From positions 58,489-122,488 of the forward strand of contig JBBHKE010002876.1 in NCBI GenBank assembly GCA_037447655.1: a stretch of 64,000 bases of DNA, read 5' to 3'. The translations under genes were made by a program, and so were the position numbers. The stretch comes from Zygnema cylindricum (lineage: Eukaryota; Streptophyta; Zygnematophyceae; Zygnematales; Zygnemataceae). Numbering within the stretch: the first letter of the stretch is position 1; each line of letters starts with the position of its first letter. Of the stretch, positions 12,201 to 24,046 are shown in pieces. Under the pieces are notes generated by a model, which worked only from the letters and a program-made list of their open reading frames with translations, was not told the DNA's origin and made no database searches.

Positions 12201-15200
12201 ACACCATTACCGGAGACTCTTGCAAAACAGCAACTTCCTCCATAATGCTAGAACCAACTGCATCAGGAATAAATACAACATTTTGTAAATGTATAGATAA
12301 CGAACATTGTAACTAATCCGCAAAAATTCCCAAAAGGCCACGTGTCAAAAATGTCACAATCATGGAATTTCTACGAAACATATCTTCAATTAATTCCTGT
12401 ATTTTCTTTTGCAGAGCCACTAGTAGAAGCCTCGGATCAATTTACCCCATTGATACAGCAATGTCTATCCATTCCGAGGAGTATATCATTATCATTTGCA
12501 TGGAGAATTGAACACTATTTAGATAGGCGGGAATTTTATGGTCATTTGAACGCGTAGCTGTGAAATTAACAATGCATTCAACTATGCAGCATTCCAAAAC
12601 ATTACACCTAGCTGCCAAAATTGTTTTTTGCTCAAACTTAGCGAGATCACTTGCTGGTGAATTGAACCCATCTCGGTTCTTGTCCACCTCGATGGATCCT
12701 TGGTGAGTCTTTTTCAATTGTGTATGTTTTTGTGTGACCCGTACTTTTCATATAATCTAATATGTTTGGTTTTTGACAGGTGGAGAGGTTACTCAGCAAT
12801 GGCAAGATCAATACCCTGGATGGTATTGGGATTATGTTGCTCAGGAGTGGAGACCAACAGAAGATCAAAATGCAGACACTACTTATGGTGAAACAAATAC
12901 GACAGAATATACAGAAACTGTTGTTACTGAAATTTATCAAGAGGTGGAGACTGATTATGGCAAAACAAACGTAACAGAACATAGAGAAATTGTTGTTACA
13001 GAGGTTTCTTTATTTAGTCCACAAGTAATTGATACAATTGGTGATGGAGCTGGTGAAAGCTGGTGGCAATCTTCAGATGGAACTGCTTCTGGTGGCGGTG
13101 ATAGTTGGTGGCAATCATCAGACACAGCAGGTCAATCTTTCTACCAGAAGGAAACGGTGGAGGGAAGTTGGGGACATACTGGTGACTACGGTAAGGAAGG
13201 CGAGCTAGATTTTGGGCAACAAACACAAGAGCTTTCAGATTTTGTTGCAAGTTCAAAAATGGATGGACATGGAGAGACACCCACAGAGACATTGCAACAG
13301 TCAACTAGTGGTGAGTGGCTGAGTTCCCATAACAATGTGAAAGCAAAGTAGGTAAGTGGGTCAGATGGTCTTCAGAGTCATTGGATACCATTGTCTGCCC
13401 AAAGGCGTTGAGATTGGGTTATGATGGGTTATCCTGATAAAGATATTTTTTTGTTGGAGGCAAAAAAAAAATCACTTCAGGAACCTGATTGATACTTTGG
13501 TTGAAGCAATACCTTTGTTTCATGATCTTTTGGGATGTATTGTTTCTTTCTGTCTGAAGATTTATAGGGTAATTGCTAGTGTTGGGTATCGAGGACCTTT
13601 TGCCGATATTCGATATATATCGAATTTCAGGTACCCGATAATCGATATATCGCTTCGATATATCGAAAATCAAAATATCGCGATATATCGCCAATATATC
13701 GCGATATATCGCCAATATATCGCGATATATCGCCAATATATCGCGATATATCGCCAATATATCGCCGATATATTGTATCGCCGATATATCGAGGCATTAA
13801 AAAAATGAAAATTTTCACATGTCTCCAAAGTCACGTGCCTTCGGACAAGGTGACCGTAAAATCTTTGCCGAAAGAAATATGGTTTTTTCCTGAAAGTCAG
13901 CAGAGTGAAGGAGATCTCTGAGGTATGTCTGACGCGGTACACTTGCGAAGTACACGTACGTAATACGCAAGTACGGATTTCCATGTGAAAATGGTCGGTT
14001 TTCAAATCTTTGACGATTTTAAAGATTTGATTGTCAAGTCAAGTCAACAAGGAACCACTCAAATCAGAACACGTATGTAAGAACTTGTTTACAGACGATA
14101 CGCGATGTAACCGAGGCCTAATACAGAAATTTTGCTGTCCGTACTATTACAGAGACCTCCTGATGTAACCATACCCCAAATAAGTAATTATATGAATTAC
14201 AGAATTAGTACTTTGTTGTCGGTTACATTTTGCGGCGTCTACCTTTAAGTCACGGAACGAAAATCACGTCGTACGTGGCGTATCAGACAATTTGTCTTTT
14301 TCGGCTAAAATTACATATTATATAGAAATATAAAATATTAAATTTAAAAAAATACTATATATCGCGATGTGTATCGCGATAATTTATGTTGGTCCCGGTA
14401 CGATACAGCGAGGATTCTTCTCGATCGATATTCGATATATCGAATATCAAAATTATCGCGATATGAATTTACCCGATACCCAACACTAGTAATTGCACAA
14501 GGTGGTGATTACTGGCGCAGCTGCCAGTAATCACAGTAATATTCCAGAGAATTGTACGAACTGTATATTTTTATGTTCTATTATTTGCCAGTAACGCCAG
14601 TAATCGCGTATGTGTAATTACCTGATTACAAGACAATGATTGTTTGAAAAACAAATTTGTTTTATGATTACAGGAGACATTCAAGCACCATATGATGCTC
14701 CCCCAGGATCAGCATCAAACACAGCAGAAGCTTTATTTCCTGTCAGCCAAGGTCTGGAAGAAACAGAAAAAAGCAAAGATTTTGACATCTCACCTGTTGA
14801 GACAGTAACTTCAGTTTCGTTGAAACAGATGGATTCAGAAACTGGTGGTAGTAAGGAGACTGAATGGCCAGCAGTTGAGACAGGGAATTTAGATTTGACT
14901 AACCAAGATTGGGGAAAAACGGATAGTAGTGAGGCAGCAACCTCAGTTCCCTTGAATCAAGTTTGGGGTAAAACTGATGGTTTTAGCACTGTAGCTTCAG
15001 TTTCTTACAACCAAATTTGGGAAGAAATAGAGAGTAGCAAGGATGCTACTCTGGAAGAAACAGAAAAAAACAAAGATTTTGACATCTCACCTGTTGAGAC
15101 AGTAACTTCAGTTTCGTTGAACCAGATTGATTCAGAAACTGATGGTAGTAAGGAGACTGAATGGCCAGCAGTTGAGACAGGGAATTTAGATTTGACTAAC

Positions 15201-18200
15201 CAAGATTGGGGAAAAACGGATAGTAGTGAGGCAGCAACTTCAGTTCCCTTGAATCAAGTTTGGGGTAAAACTGATGGTTCTAGCACTGTAGCTTCAGTTT
15301 CTTACAACCAAATTTGGGAAGAAATAGAGAGTAGCAAGGAATCTTCTGCATCATCGCATGTCGAAACAGAATCTTCTGTTCCATTGAACCAAGTTTGGAC
15401 AGAAACTCAAGTTAGCAAAAATGAGGATTCAGTCCAAACTGGAAAGGAAGAGGTCTGGAATCAGGATTATAATCCTCCATGGACTTCCGAAGAGCCTCAA
15501 ATGCCAGAGGATAGTCATGGTGGTGAAGTTGCCAGAATTCCTGAGGACTCGTCTGGATCCTGGCCAGGCTCAGAAGAGACGAGTGAGAGTCGTTGGTGGC
15601 TAGATAACAATAGGGCAGGAGAGGGGATGTATTTGCATGATGTTGGTGGTTTAGTTCCTATTGCTGAGGAACCAGCTCAAGAAAACTGGGCCGATCAATA
15701 TCCAGGATGGTATTGGGACTATCAGACACAAGAATGGAAACAAACGGAGGATACCCAACAAGACTGTAACACAACTTCTTTGGCTTATGTAGAAGGTACT
15801 ACGGGGGGTAGTAGTGAAAGAAACCAAGATGAAGGGGACGCATGGGCAGTTAGGGAAGGGAATCAATTAGGGGGTGACATTTGGCAACCTCAGGAGGGTG
15901 TCCCATTGGAAAACGGTACATGGCAACATCAGAATCTGAATCAGTATCAGGATCAGTATCAGGATCAGTATCAGTATCAGTATCAGTATCAGTATCAGTA
16001 TCAGAATCAGTATCCTGAATTAGAGTCAAATTTTTTGAATCAGAATCAGTACGAAAATCAGAATCAGAATCAGTGCCCAGAATTTCAGCCGTCAGGTCTG
16101 GAATACGATTTGTCAGTGTCTCAAAATTCAGCGAATCTGGACCAGTCGATTGAGTTGCCCCAAATTCAACCAGTGCCTCAAGTTCAAATGTGGAATATGG
16201 CACCTCAGGCCGGATCTTGGGGTGGAGGGGAAGTTCAAACAATGGAGAATAAAACTACTTCGTGGCAACATGGGTCTTATGAAATGGAAACTCCACAACC
16301 TGAAGTTTTGTCACCAAGAAATAGTGTGGAGGCAATGAGAACCAATTCTGGAAGACCGCCTCACACTCTCTTTGCAATGGGTTTTGGAGGGTCGACTGTT
16401 CTCATGAAACCAAAGGATCCAGTTACTCTTCTTCATCAAAGCGGTGCATCTCAGGTGGGAGGAAGAGAGAGAGAGGGAGGGGGGGGGGAGGGGGAGAGGG
16501 AGGGGAAAGGGAGAAAGAGTGGAGAGTGAGAGTGGGGAGAGAGAGAGAGTTGCTGTAGGTGATTGAAGGTTTCTTGTGGTTATTATAAATGTCCTTCTTC
16601 AAATTCTTGGTATGGGAAACCAAATGAATAGAAAAAGGAAGAAGAAAACTGCAAATGCCCCCAAATTGTGGAAACAAATGGGAGGCCAAAGCCAAAAAAT
16701 AAAACAGAAAGAACAAGACTAAATCCATGGAGATTTGTTGTGTTATGTGGAATGAACTGAAATTAAACTCTTTAATCCTATTCCATGGGCTTCCTTTCAA
16801 AATGTTGCGTCAGAGGTTTTGGGGTTGGCGCACTTTATGGATTCTCCCTTTTTTTTGCCCATATGTTTTGCTGTGTAAATATATACAATCATGTCATATC
16901 CTTGATTCTCTTATTGATTTCCTTTCTTCGGTTCTTTTTTGTTTTCTTCAGGCGGTACCACCTCAAGAGGCTTGGGCTCCTGGACCTCTCAGATTAGAAA
17001 AATTAAGTCAACTTATACAAAATAATGCAATTGGTGGAGAACAAGGCCCTGGATCTCACTATTTTGCCTCTTTAGGGCGTCTAGCCCCGACTGGTCCTCT
17101 CATAACTGGAAGTATGTCTACGAAGGAGGTTCTGAAGTGGATAGAGGAGAGATCGGCAAAATGTGTTGAGGAAGAGGAGGGAGTTTGGGGAAATGGAGAG
17201 CCTATAAGACTTTTGTGGGGATTGTTAAAAATAGCTTGTCAGAATTATGGGATCTTACGTAGTCCACTTGGACCATCTGGGACTTCTCCTCAGGTACACT
17301 GATCTTTTTTTTTTCGTAAGCACTGGATTGAAATGAAGCTTACTGTCGCTGCTTGAGGTAGTTTGCTTACACTTTCATTCTTTGTATTTTCCTCTCCATA
17401 GAGTCTTTGAATCTTTTCACCGGAGGTGATAGCTGATATGGACTGTACTTATATTTGGTGTCCTGCGAATAAATAAAGTGAACTTAATTATTTAGAAAGT
17501 CTGAATTTTGTGAACAATGATATAGCACAGATGCCTATTTTTTTATTCACATAATTTCTGTCCAGTTGGTCTAATTGGGGTGTTAAGTTCTTGTACATGG
17601 TATGGAGGCTGAGAACTCGGAAGTGTTTTTCTAAATTTACTGTTTGAATTTGCAGGACGAAAACGGTCCCCATGTTGCAGTTTCCAAACTTTTGCTCTCA
17701 GTTGGAAAAGAAGATGGAGAAGGTCATTGGCAAGGACAGCCAAAGAAGAGAATTCTTCTTCAAACTGGGCCTACTGATGAGGAAAAAGAGGTGAAAAAGT
17801 TGTCCTAGTGTCGTGTTAAAACGATTTTGAATTGAAACCGTTATTTTCAGTTTATACTCTTATCACTATTTTGAATTGAAAACGTTATTTCCAGTTTATA
17901 CTCTTAGCAAAATTATGTAATTTGACGGATGGACCGGAATTTTCTGGGGAGGAATTGTCAGGTAGCAGCACTTCAAATGAAGGGACTCCTGCTTATGGGC
18001 AAAAAAAAGGAGGCACTCCATATTGCCTGTCAAGCTCAACTTTGGGCTATGGCTCTCATGCTTTCTCGTCAATTGGGAGAAAAAAGTTATATGGAGACAC
18101 TTGCGGGAATGGCGCACTGTCAATTTTCTCCCGGTTCTCCTCTAAGAACTTTGAGTCTTCTGATGGCGGGACAAAGTGCTGATGTATTTTCCTCCAAAAC

Positions 18201-21200
18201 AACATCTGGGGAAGGTCTTGTAAAACCGTCCTCTAGTGGGACTCTGACTGAAGGAGACGTAGCTTTAGCGGAGATCCTGAATGACTGGCAGGAAAATCTC
18301 GCTATGGTGGCGGTAAATCGATCCGCAGGAGATGAGAGGGTTATTCTTCATTTGGGTGACTGTTTATGGAGACTGAGAGGGGAAGTCTCATCCGCTCACG
18401 TCTGTTACTTTATCGCAGATTCGTCACTCGAATATTTTTCGAGAACTGCCCGATTATGCTTGTTTGGGGCAGATCATTGGAAACAACCGCGTACATACGC
18501 TAGTACATTAGCAATTCAAAGGACAGAAATTTACGAATATGCCCGGACTCTCGGAAACTCACAGCATATTTTGCCCGCATTTCTCCCTTATAAAGTGATT
18601 TATGCGACAATGTTAGCCGAAGCTGGGCGAATTCAGGAGTCTAAGAAATATTGTGAAGCAGTTACGAAGGCTCTTAGGACCGCGGGTCGTGGTACTGAGA
18701 CAGAAATTTGCAGACAGGCAGTTGGGATTCTAGAGGAAAGGGTAAAAGGACACCTCGCAGGTCTGGATTCTGGAGCTCGTGGAATTATGAGAAAAGCAAA
18801 AACTGCGTTAGATTGGGGTGCTGGGTGGATTTTGGGGTCCTCTTCTACTCCACAGTCTGTTCAGAATCCTACTGTAAATGTAGATAGTCCTGTAGCTGGT
18901 CTATTGGGCTCTACTATACCAGCAGCAGCAGGAGGAGTAGGGTCTCATTTCCCGTCTGTGAAACCACCTGTGGTCCTATCTGCGCCACCAGTGGTTCCAG
19001 GCTCTATTTATGGGACAAATGGACAAGATTTGAAGGATATTGCAAGAGAGGGATCAGTTTCTTCCTGGGGAGGGCATGGGAAGGCCATGAATAATTCTGT
19101 GGGAGGATATTCCAATGGGGTGGCACCAGTCTTGACAAGCTCACAGACTGCCACTGTTGCGAGATCGACCTTTACACCTTCCTACTCTTCTACACCTTCT
19201 TTCTCAGCCACAGGGTTTCCTGTTAAATCTGTAACTTCTGTATCATCTGTTCAAACAGTTGAAGCAGTCAGCCAGTTGGGACATGGAAGTAGTGGAATCC
19301 ATGGAAATCATCAGACTACTAACAGTTTTAACACTGGGTTCTCCATAGAACAGAAGGACCATTTTTCTAATGGTGTCCAACAAAATAACAACGCATGGAT
19401 TCCACCATATCAAGACCAAAAAGGGCCAGAAGTGGGAAGTAGTGTGGAGAAACAAGATAAGCAGGTGAAAGTGTCCAATTCTCTTGAGGAAAAGCCGGTT
19501 ATTGAAAACAGCAATTTACCTCTTGAGCCTACAATGGAAGTTCAACATTACTCAAGTTCAGCTTCCAGTAGTTTACCTATGGGAGGTTTTTCAGGCAGTA
19601 CGGAACGTAGGACTCCAGGTACAATTGGTGGGCTTTTAGGATCAGATCCTGGTAATACTACTTCTGGAGAGGAAAACAAGAAACTACCAGGAGCTCCGTT
19701 AGGAATGTCAGGATCTGCATCAATGGATCCTGTGAATGCCATAGATACCCCGGAACGTCCCGATTTGCCAGCGAGAAGTGTTTCAGAACCGGACTTCAGT
19801 AGACAGGTAAGTCAAAATATTCAAAGATAGTCGTTACAGTGTCCGTCAAAAAACTGGCGTTCTTAAAGTTTTTTGTTTCCTTTATTTTTGCAGAATTTGG
19901 TTTTTGGAGTTTTTGGAGTTTTTGGATAAGTTCCCACTTTACAGCTGCTTTTGATGCGAAGTAAGAAATAATTGGAATTAAAATAAAGAATTATAATAGA
20001 AAATAAGAGTTTTTGCATTGGCACGCCTTCAGGGAAAGTCTGGGGCTCCTTCCGGCTTAGCGACAGGTGGAAGTGGGGCATCTCCTAATAAACAAAAGGA
20101 AGGTAGAGGTGTGATACGGTCTGTTTCAAGCTTGTTCTCAAGGGCAATTGGTTCCTTTGGATTGAAAGCAAAAGGAAAACAGGTGAGCCTTTTCATCTGT
20201 TTATATTCTTTTCTGCAAGATTCATGTCTATCCTCAGATGTTGTTTTTCTACAGAATATTCCATGAGTACCCATTTTTATTTTTTTTGCATTGAGTACAT
20301 TTCCATAAGTAAATTGGGAGAGAACTACTTGGTATAACCTGCTACATCTGCTGACATGGAACATCTCCCGGAAATCGAAGGTCAGACAAAGGACTTTGTG
20401 GTGTACCTTTGTATGATTTATACAAAGGTACACCACGGTGCATGTAAAAATGACTAAGTTTTAGCAAGTTGGCATACGTGTTGCAATATACAATGGACTA
20501 TTGTTACAGACAACAAAGTTTTGTATCAATTTTTTAGCACAGATTCAACATCATGTGCACGTCTTCGCGCGGCTAATTACATTTGAGAGCGTGGAGTTGG
20601 GCAAACACGACTTGTCATTGTGACGCTGCATTTGGACAAAGGAAAATTGTGGCAAAAAGGACAATTGAGTGCCCTTTTCTGTTAAGTGGCAGTATCTTTA
20701 AAAACGCGTGTGCCAGCAGGGCTAAAACTTACCTTTTAAACTTTTGACTGTACCCTAATCTAGCCGATCTGAATTTACAATTGTAAATGTACCTTGATGC
20801 CTTTAAAATGTATCCTGATTTTGTGCCAATTAAAAGACGGCACAAAAGTCCTTTATCTGACCCCTAGATTTTCAAGGTTGTTTTCAGGTCCTGTAGATAT
20901 AGCAAGTTCCACCTCGTAGATATAGTTGTTCCCTTAAATTATGACTGTGTTTTTTTTGCAACATAGCCAGTTCGCACAAAATTGTTATTGTATTCGTTCA
21001 ATCCGTCTAAGCCAAACATTTCTAAATATAGACTACAGACTATTATTAATGTGGTCTGCAGGGAATGCTTGCTCACCCGTGTTATTTTTTTCTCGTGTGC
21101 AAAACCTGACACCGTGTAGTGGTTATTATTCAATATTGCATTCTCTTTATTTGTGAGGCTAATTATAGTTTGAAAATGAAACTTTGGTGCGTGATAATTC

Positions 21201-22568
21201 CAGGCCAAATTAGGAGGCAGTAACAGTTTTTATTACGATGAGAAATTGAAGAGATGGGTTGACACTTCTGCCCCTCAAGAAGCTGAACCAGAACCTCTCG
21301 GACCTCCTCCTACTCAACTGGCCATGGCTTCTGGACAGAAAAGTAGTGATAATACAGAAACAGAAAATTCTGGACCGAATGGAGTTCCAGCGATCGGAAA
21401 TTCTGGCATGCCACCTGTCCCTCCGACAGCCAATCATACTCCTGTTCGCCGTGTCGGTGTTCGATCCAGGTGCGTGGTTACCCTTTATCATTGATAAACC
21501 TGTTATTTGGTTCCAATTATTTTTGCCCTCTGACATTGATACTAATTGTTTTTTGCTTAACGCTATTTTTTTTGTGGTTCACAATGGCCCACTTCATTTG
21601 ACTGGAAATAGAGTTAGTAACACTAAGACAGTTTTCTTTCTAATTATTTCTTCGTGCTAATAGCGATTCGCGGGAAAAAGGAAGTTGTAAATGGGATCTT
21701 TGGGTTCTTGCCTTCAAGAAGAGCATATGCCATTCTGGTTTTTTCTCCCCTTCGGATTGGTTTTGAAGTGATTTTGTTTAGGTGTATGAATCTTATACAG
21801 ATGAATATGAATATATATATAGTTATTCAGTAAATTGAAGTTAGAAATTGAAACTGACCCGGCTAACTCAATGTTCGTGACAGATACGTTGACACCTACA
21901 ACAAATCTTCCACAAGTACCACGACTACCAGCAGTTTCCCTCCTCTTGTAATGCCGGTCATTCCTCCTCCAGCCAAGCCTCTTTCCTTTTTTGTTCCTCC
22001 CCCACTCCCTCCTATGGCAACTTCAGACACTCCTCCAGATATCCCTCCCCCAGAAAGTGACGCTAATACAGCAGACCAGACGAGGGAAGTGAGTGAGGCA
22101 GAAACAAACAGCGCCCATTCGTTAAGTAACGCTGTCGATGACAGAGAGAGAAGAGAGGGATGGGAGGTTAACGGAGCTCGGGAGACTCAAAGCACGAATG
22201 CAGAAAAACATACACAGTGGAATAGAACAAGTGAATCGGATATTATGATGGGTTCAACAGAAGGGAGACAAAATCCTTCGATGAACTATTTTGTTCCCTT
22301 GGAGGGATTGCCTCCAACAGTCCCAATTGGGAGTAAGCTCGGAGGATACTTTTCGGGTCAGCAATTGGGGGGGGTGAAGGGAGACAAAATGAATGGTAGG
22401 ACTGGAAGTAGAGGATTTTATAATCCGAGCTTACCACCTCTACCTCTTCAAGGAGAGACTCCTGGTACATCTGTAGACAGTAGGGAAATAGGAGATGTAC
22501 CCGGATTTTTATCTTTAGGAGGAGAGGATTTGTCACGGGTAGGGGAGCTTCAAGAGGTGGAGCTTTGA
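6211..22568 (+). CDS. SEC16: SEC16, COPII coat-assembly/ER exit site scaffold, with expanded N-terminus
   Basis: SEC16 organises ER exit sites and supports COPII vesicle formation. Exons: 6211-7996, 8135-8296, 8926-9030, 9492-9611, 9862-10023, 10787-11080, 12780-13310, 14674-16454, 16952-17293, 17656-17790, 17962-19806, 20033-20182, 21204-21469, 21884-22568; all joins are in frame, giving 2,787 aa. Recognition rests on the C-terminal half: YPGWYWDY..QEW motifs (exons 7 and 8), PPHTLFAMGFGGSTVLMK at the end of exon 8 opening the conserved central domain, LLKIACQNYGILRSP (exon 9), the ACE1 helical core starting VAALQMKGLLLMGKKKEALHI in exon 11, and AKLGG..FYYDEKLKRWV plus RYVDTYN near the C-terminus. 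Residues 1-595 are low complexity (poly-Gly, Lys/Glu/Gly, poly-Ser, Ser-Thr). Exons 2-7 are all phase 1-1, and exons 2-6 repeat an acidic FSFLEE-like motif. An AATAAA lies at 22604-22609. The family call is firm; whether the 5' exons are constitutive is inferred from splice sites and open frames. Confidence 0.93.
6308..6362 (+). repeat. GGA/GGW repeat encoding poly-glycine in SEC16
   Basis: A trinucleotide run encoding about 20 consecutive glycines near residue 35. It keeps the frame open and is probably length-polymorphic. Confidence 0.9.
7105..7498 (+). repeat. Serine and Ser-Thr coding microsatellite in SEC16 exon 1
   Basis: Imperfect TCATCC/TCCTCA hexamers grade into (TCAACC)n, encoding poly-Ser and then a Ser-Thr alternation. 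The tract is stop-free on both strands because of its composition, so the antisense ORFs over it are not evidence of genes. Confidence 0.85.
8530..9720 (+). repeat. Tandem duplication containing SEC16 exons 3 and 4
   Basis: Unit 1 (about 8530-9135) and unit 2 (about 9136-9720) are offset by about 609 bp and remain very similar in introns as well as exons, for example TATTGAAGCTTGTATTGTTA at 8591 and 9200, and TTTTTCTGGTAAAAAATGTC after each exon. Each unit carries one complete phase 1-1 exon (8926-9030; 9492-9611), encoding PGLNEFSFLEETSSSQQVP and PGLNDFSFLEETSSSQQVP. The intronic similarity points to a recent event. Confidence 0.92.
10787..10984 (+). repeat. Threefold 21-residue repeat in SEC16 exon 6
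   Basis: The unit VDPCTEKEVELSQAPLEVEYA occurs at 10787, 10859 and 10922. Spacing is 72 then 63 bp, because the first-to-second step also copied the 9 bases that form the 3' splice site (TTCCTGCAG). Confidence 0.92.
11548..12336. repeat. Large inverted repeat in a SEC16 intron made from a decayed exon copy
   Basis: Left arm about 11548-11934; right arm about 12013-12336, read in reverse; loop about 80 bp. Aligned blocks include GGTGTCAAGTATCCAACA, GAATTTTCAACAGA and GAGCAACTGCAGG, with intron sequence (ATTAGTTA.AATGT.CGTTATCT) also shared upstream of the exon copy. Similarity by eye is about 80%. The right arm on the minus strand still encodes GSDEFSFLEEEFSTEEDSST, the motif of the neighbouring SEC16 exons; the left arm, in sense orientation, is frameshifted and stopped. 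The spliced model skips both. Confidence 0.88.
12415..12480 (+). other. Possible extra SEC16 exon (22 codons)
   Basis: A strong pyrimidine tract and TTTTGCAG acceptor end at 12414. A phase 1-1 open stretch of 66 bases encodes PLVEASDQFTPLIQQCLSIPR and could use the donor GTATAT at 12481. Including it keeps the frame (about 2,809 aa). The donor context (GGA|GTATAT) is weak, so it may be optional or a dead exon. Confidence 0.4.
13577..14488. mobile_element. Non-autonomous hAT-type element in SEC16 intron 7
   Basis: A 912-bp element with ends TAGTGTTGGGTATCG and CGATACCCAACACTA, flanked by a perfect 8-bp target duplication GTAATTGC (13569-13576 and 14489-14496). End sequence and target length are typical of hAT transposons. 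Near the left end a 21-bp unit (ATATCGCGATATATCGCCAAT) is repeated about four times (13674-13757), and TATCGATA-like words recur at both ends, possibly transposase-binding subterminal repeats. I see no transposase. Confidence 0.92.
14754..15347 (+). repeat. 297-bp tandem duplication inside SEC16 exon 8
   Basis: Two adjacent 99-residue units begin LEETEKSKDFDISPVETVTS and LEETEKNKDFDISPVETVTS and end near NQIWEEIESSK. Only a handful of substitutions separate them, so the duplication is recent or homogenised. It lies in the disordered region before the central domain. Confidence 0.93.
15943..16075 (+). repeat. CAGTAT-type repeat encoding a Gln/Tyr/Asn-rich tract
   Basis: The hexamer CAGTAT/CAGGAT alternates to encode QYQDQYQYQYQY, followed by NQNQY and NQNQNQ stretches. 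The composition resembles prion-like low-complexity domains. Confidence 0.85.
16460..16545 (+). repeat. Purine microsatellite directly after the SEC16 exon 8 donor
   Basis: An (AGAGGG)-like run starts 5 bases after the GT at 16455. If this intron were retained, translation would continue through Gly/Arg/Glu codons to a stop at 16527. Confidence 0.85.
20398..20436. repeat. Perfect 16-bp hairpin in a SEC16 intron
   Basis: GTGGTGTACCTTTGTA and its exact reverse complement are separated by 7 bases. It may be a small foldback remnant; it is too short to look like a standard plant miRNA precursor. Confidence 0.8.
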
Positions 22569-23609
22569 GATTTTCAACGTGGGATGGTTCTTAGATAAAC
22601 GAGAATAAATTTGGATGATACTTTTTTGGTCTGTTTTTTGGATTTGAAGTTTAGGGAGGGTATAGTATAGTTTTAAAAGGGAGGAAATGGGGAGAATAAA
22701 AGGGAAACATAGAATGAGAAATTTGTGTGTTTTTAGCGAGATCTACTTTTGACTCCTGAGTTCTATCTGTTTGGCGAGGTGCCTCCGTTCATAATTATTG
22801 TAAGAACCCTGAGTCAGCTTTTAACGGAACAAGTCCGTCTCCCTCTCCCTCTCTCTCTCTCTCCCTCGTTATCCACTCTCTCGGTCGAGGGTTAGGGAGG
22901 CTAATTTAGGTGCATTTCACGACATGTGGTTTCTCTTCTTGGGCCATTGGAGCCGCTCGCCGTCATCAGTGCCCTTTCACAATTAAATATTAAATGTACT
23001 ACAAGCAATCTTTTTTTCTGTACAAAGATTGTAAGTATGTATAACAGCTGTTACTGCATCCAAATCTTAGCTGAGTGGACAGAAGCGAGGAGGACATGGC
23101 AGAATGTGAACTGATGGGCTTCATGTTATGCTGTTTTTTGTCAGAAAAAGTTGCATGTGTGTTAGTGTTATCATCATTAACAGCGATGTGCCGTGTAATT
23201 TGATGATCTTAAAGCCCTTGAGCAGAACGACATGCTCACTTGTTATCCCCATTTGCTCATGTTTAGGACATGAGATCGAGGGAAGGTAGATCATTACCAA
23301 AAAATCAATCATGAATTGTGATCACCTCTATTGCAGGAATTTAGCTTTCCTGTCTAGAAACCGACGCGGTTGGTGGAACAGGGAAGCTCGAAGTGTAGTC
23401 CAACCCTGGTAGCCTGAGTCATCAATCTTGGGTAATGGACTAACGATAATTTTTAGTTGGACCAACTCGTCATTTGCTGAAACTATGGCAAGCATCTAGC
23501 GTGCAGTGTGAACATCTTCTTTGTTGTTTGCTGTTTTGTTTATTTTGCAGTTGTTCTCAGGCAAGTATGTGCTTATTTTTTCTATTATCGATCGAATAGA
23601 CATATGGAT

Positions 23610-23973
23610 CATAGTTCAAAAGTAGGCGTTTCTTTTGTAGGCCTTTTGTAGGCGCCTTTATCTTAAGTTGTGTTATGGGCTTTTCATGTGATCTTCTTAG
23701 ATCGCTACTTTGATCAACAACCGTCAGATCGTCCAAATCTGACAGTTTAAATAAAAAGTCGCTCAAAACTCATAGAAATATATTTTTTTGTCCGATTTTT
23801 TTTTCAAATTTAGACATGACGTTTAATTCTCTATCGATCCATGTGCAACTCAACCCTGTTACTATTTTATTTCATTTTGCGGCCAATACAATATGGGTCT
23901 TAAGGGTGTATTGTATTTTTTGTGTACAATAGGCATATTGTATGGGTGTACTTTCACCTACTTTTGAACTATG
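23610..23973. mobile_element. MITE, 19-bp TIR family, copy 2 (hAT-like)
   Basis: A 364-bp element with ends CATAGTTCAAAAGTAGGCG and CACCTACTTTTGAACTATG, flanked by a perfect 8-bp duplication ATATGGAT (23602-23609 and 23974-23981). It is the same family as 5175-5479 in opposite orientation, and is the better-preserved copy. It has no coding sequence. Confidence 0.94.
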
Positions 23974-24046
23974 ATATGGATTAGATATGACATTTACAGT
24001 AGAAGCCTTAGACACAAAGTTTGCCAGTAATATTATTAGTAATAGC

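Noticed and set aside
13674-13757. CRISPR-like regularly spaced repeat
   Set aside because: Units are directly adjacent with no unique spacers, in a plant intron; they are transposon subterminal repeats.
13497-14005. ORFs of about 100 codons with YRQYIAIYRQYIA-type repeats
   Set aside because: Translations of the 21-bp TATCGCGATA repeat inside the hAT-type element; not proteins.
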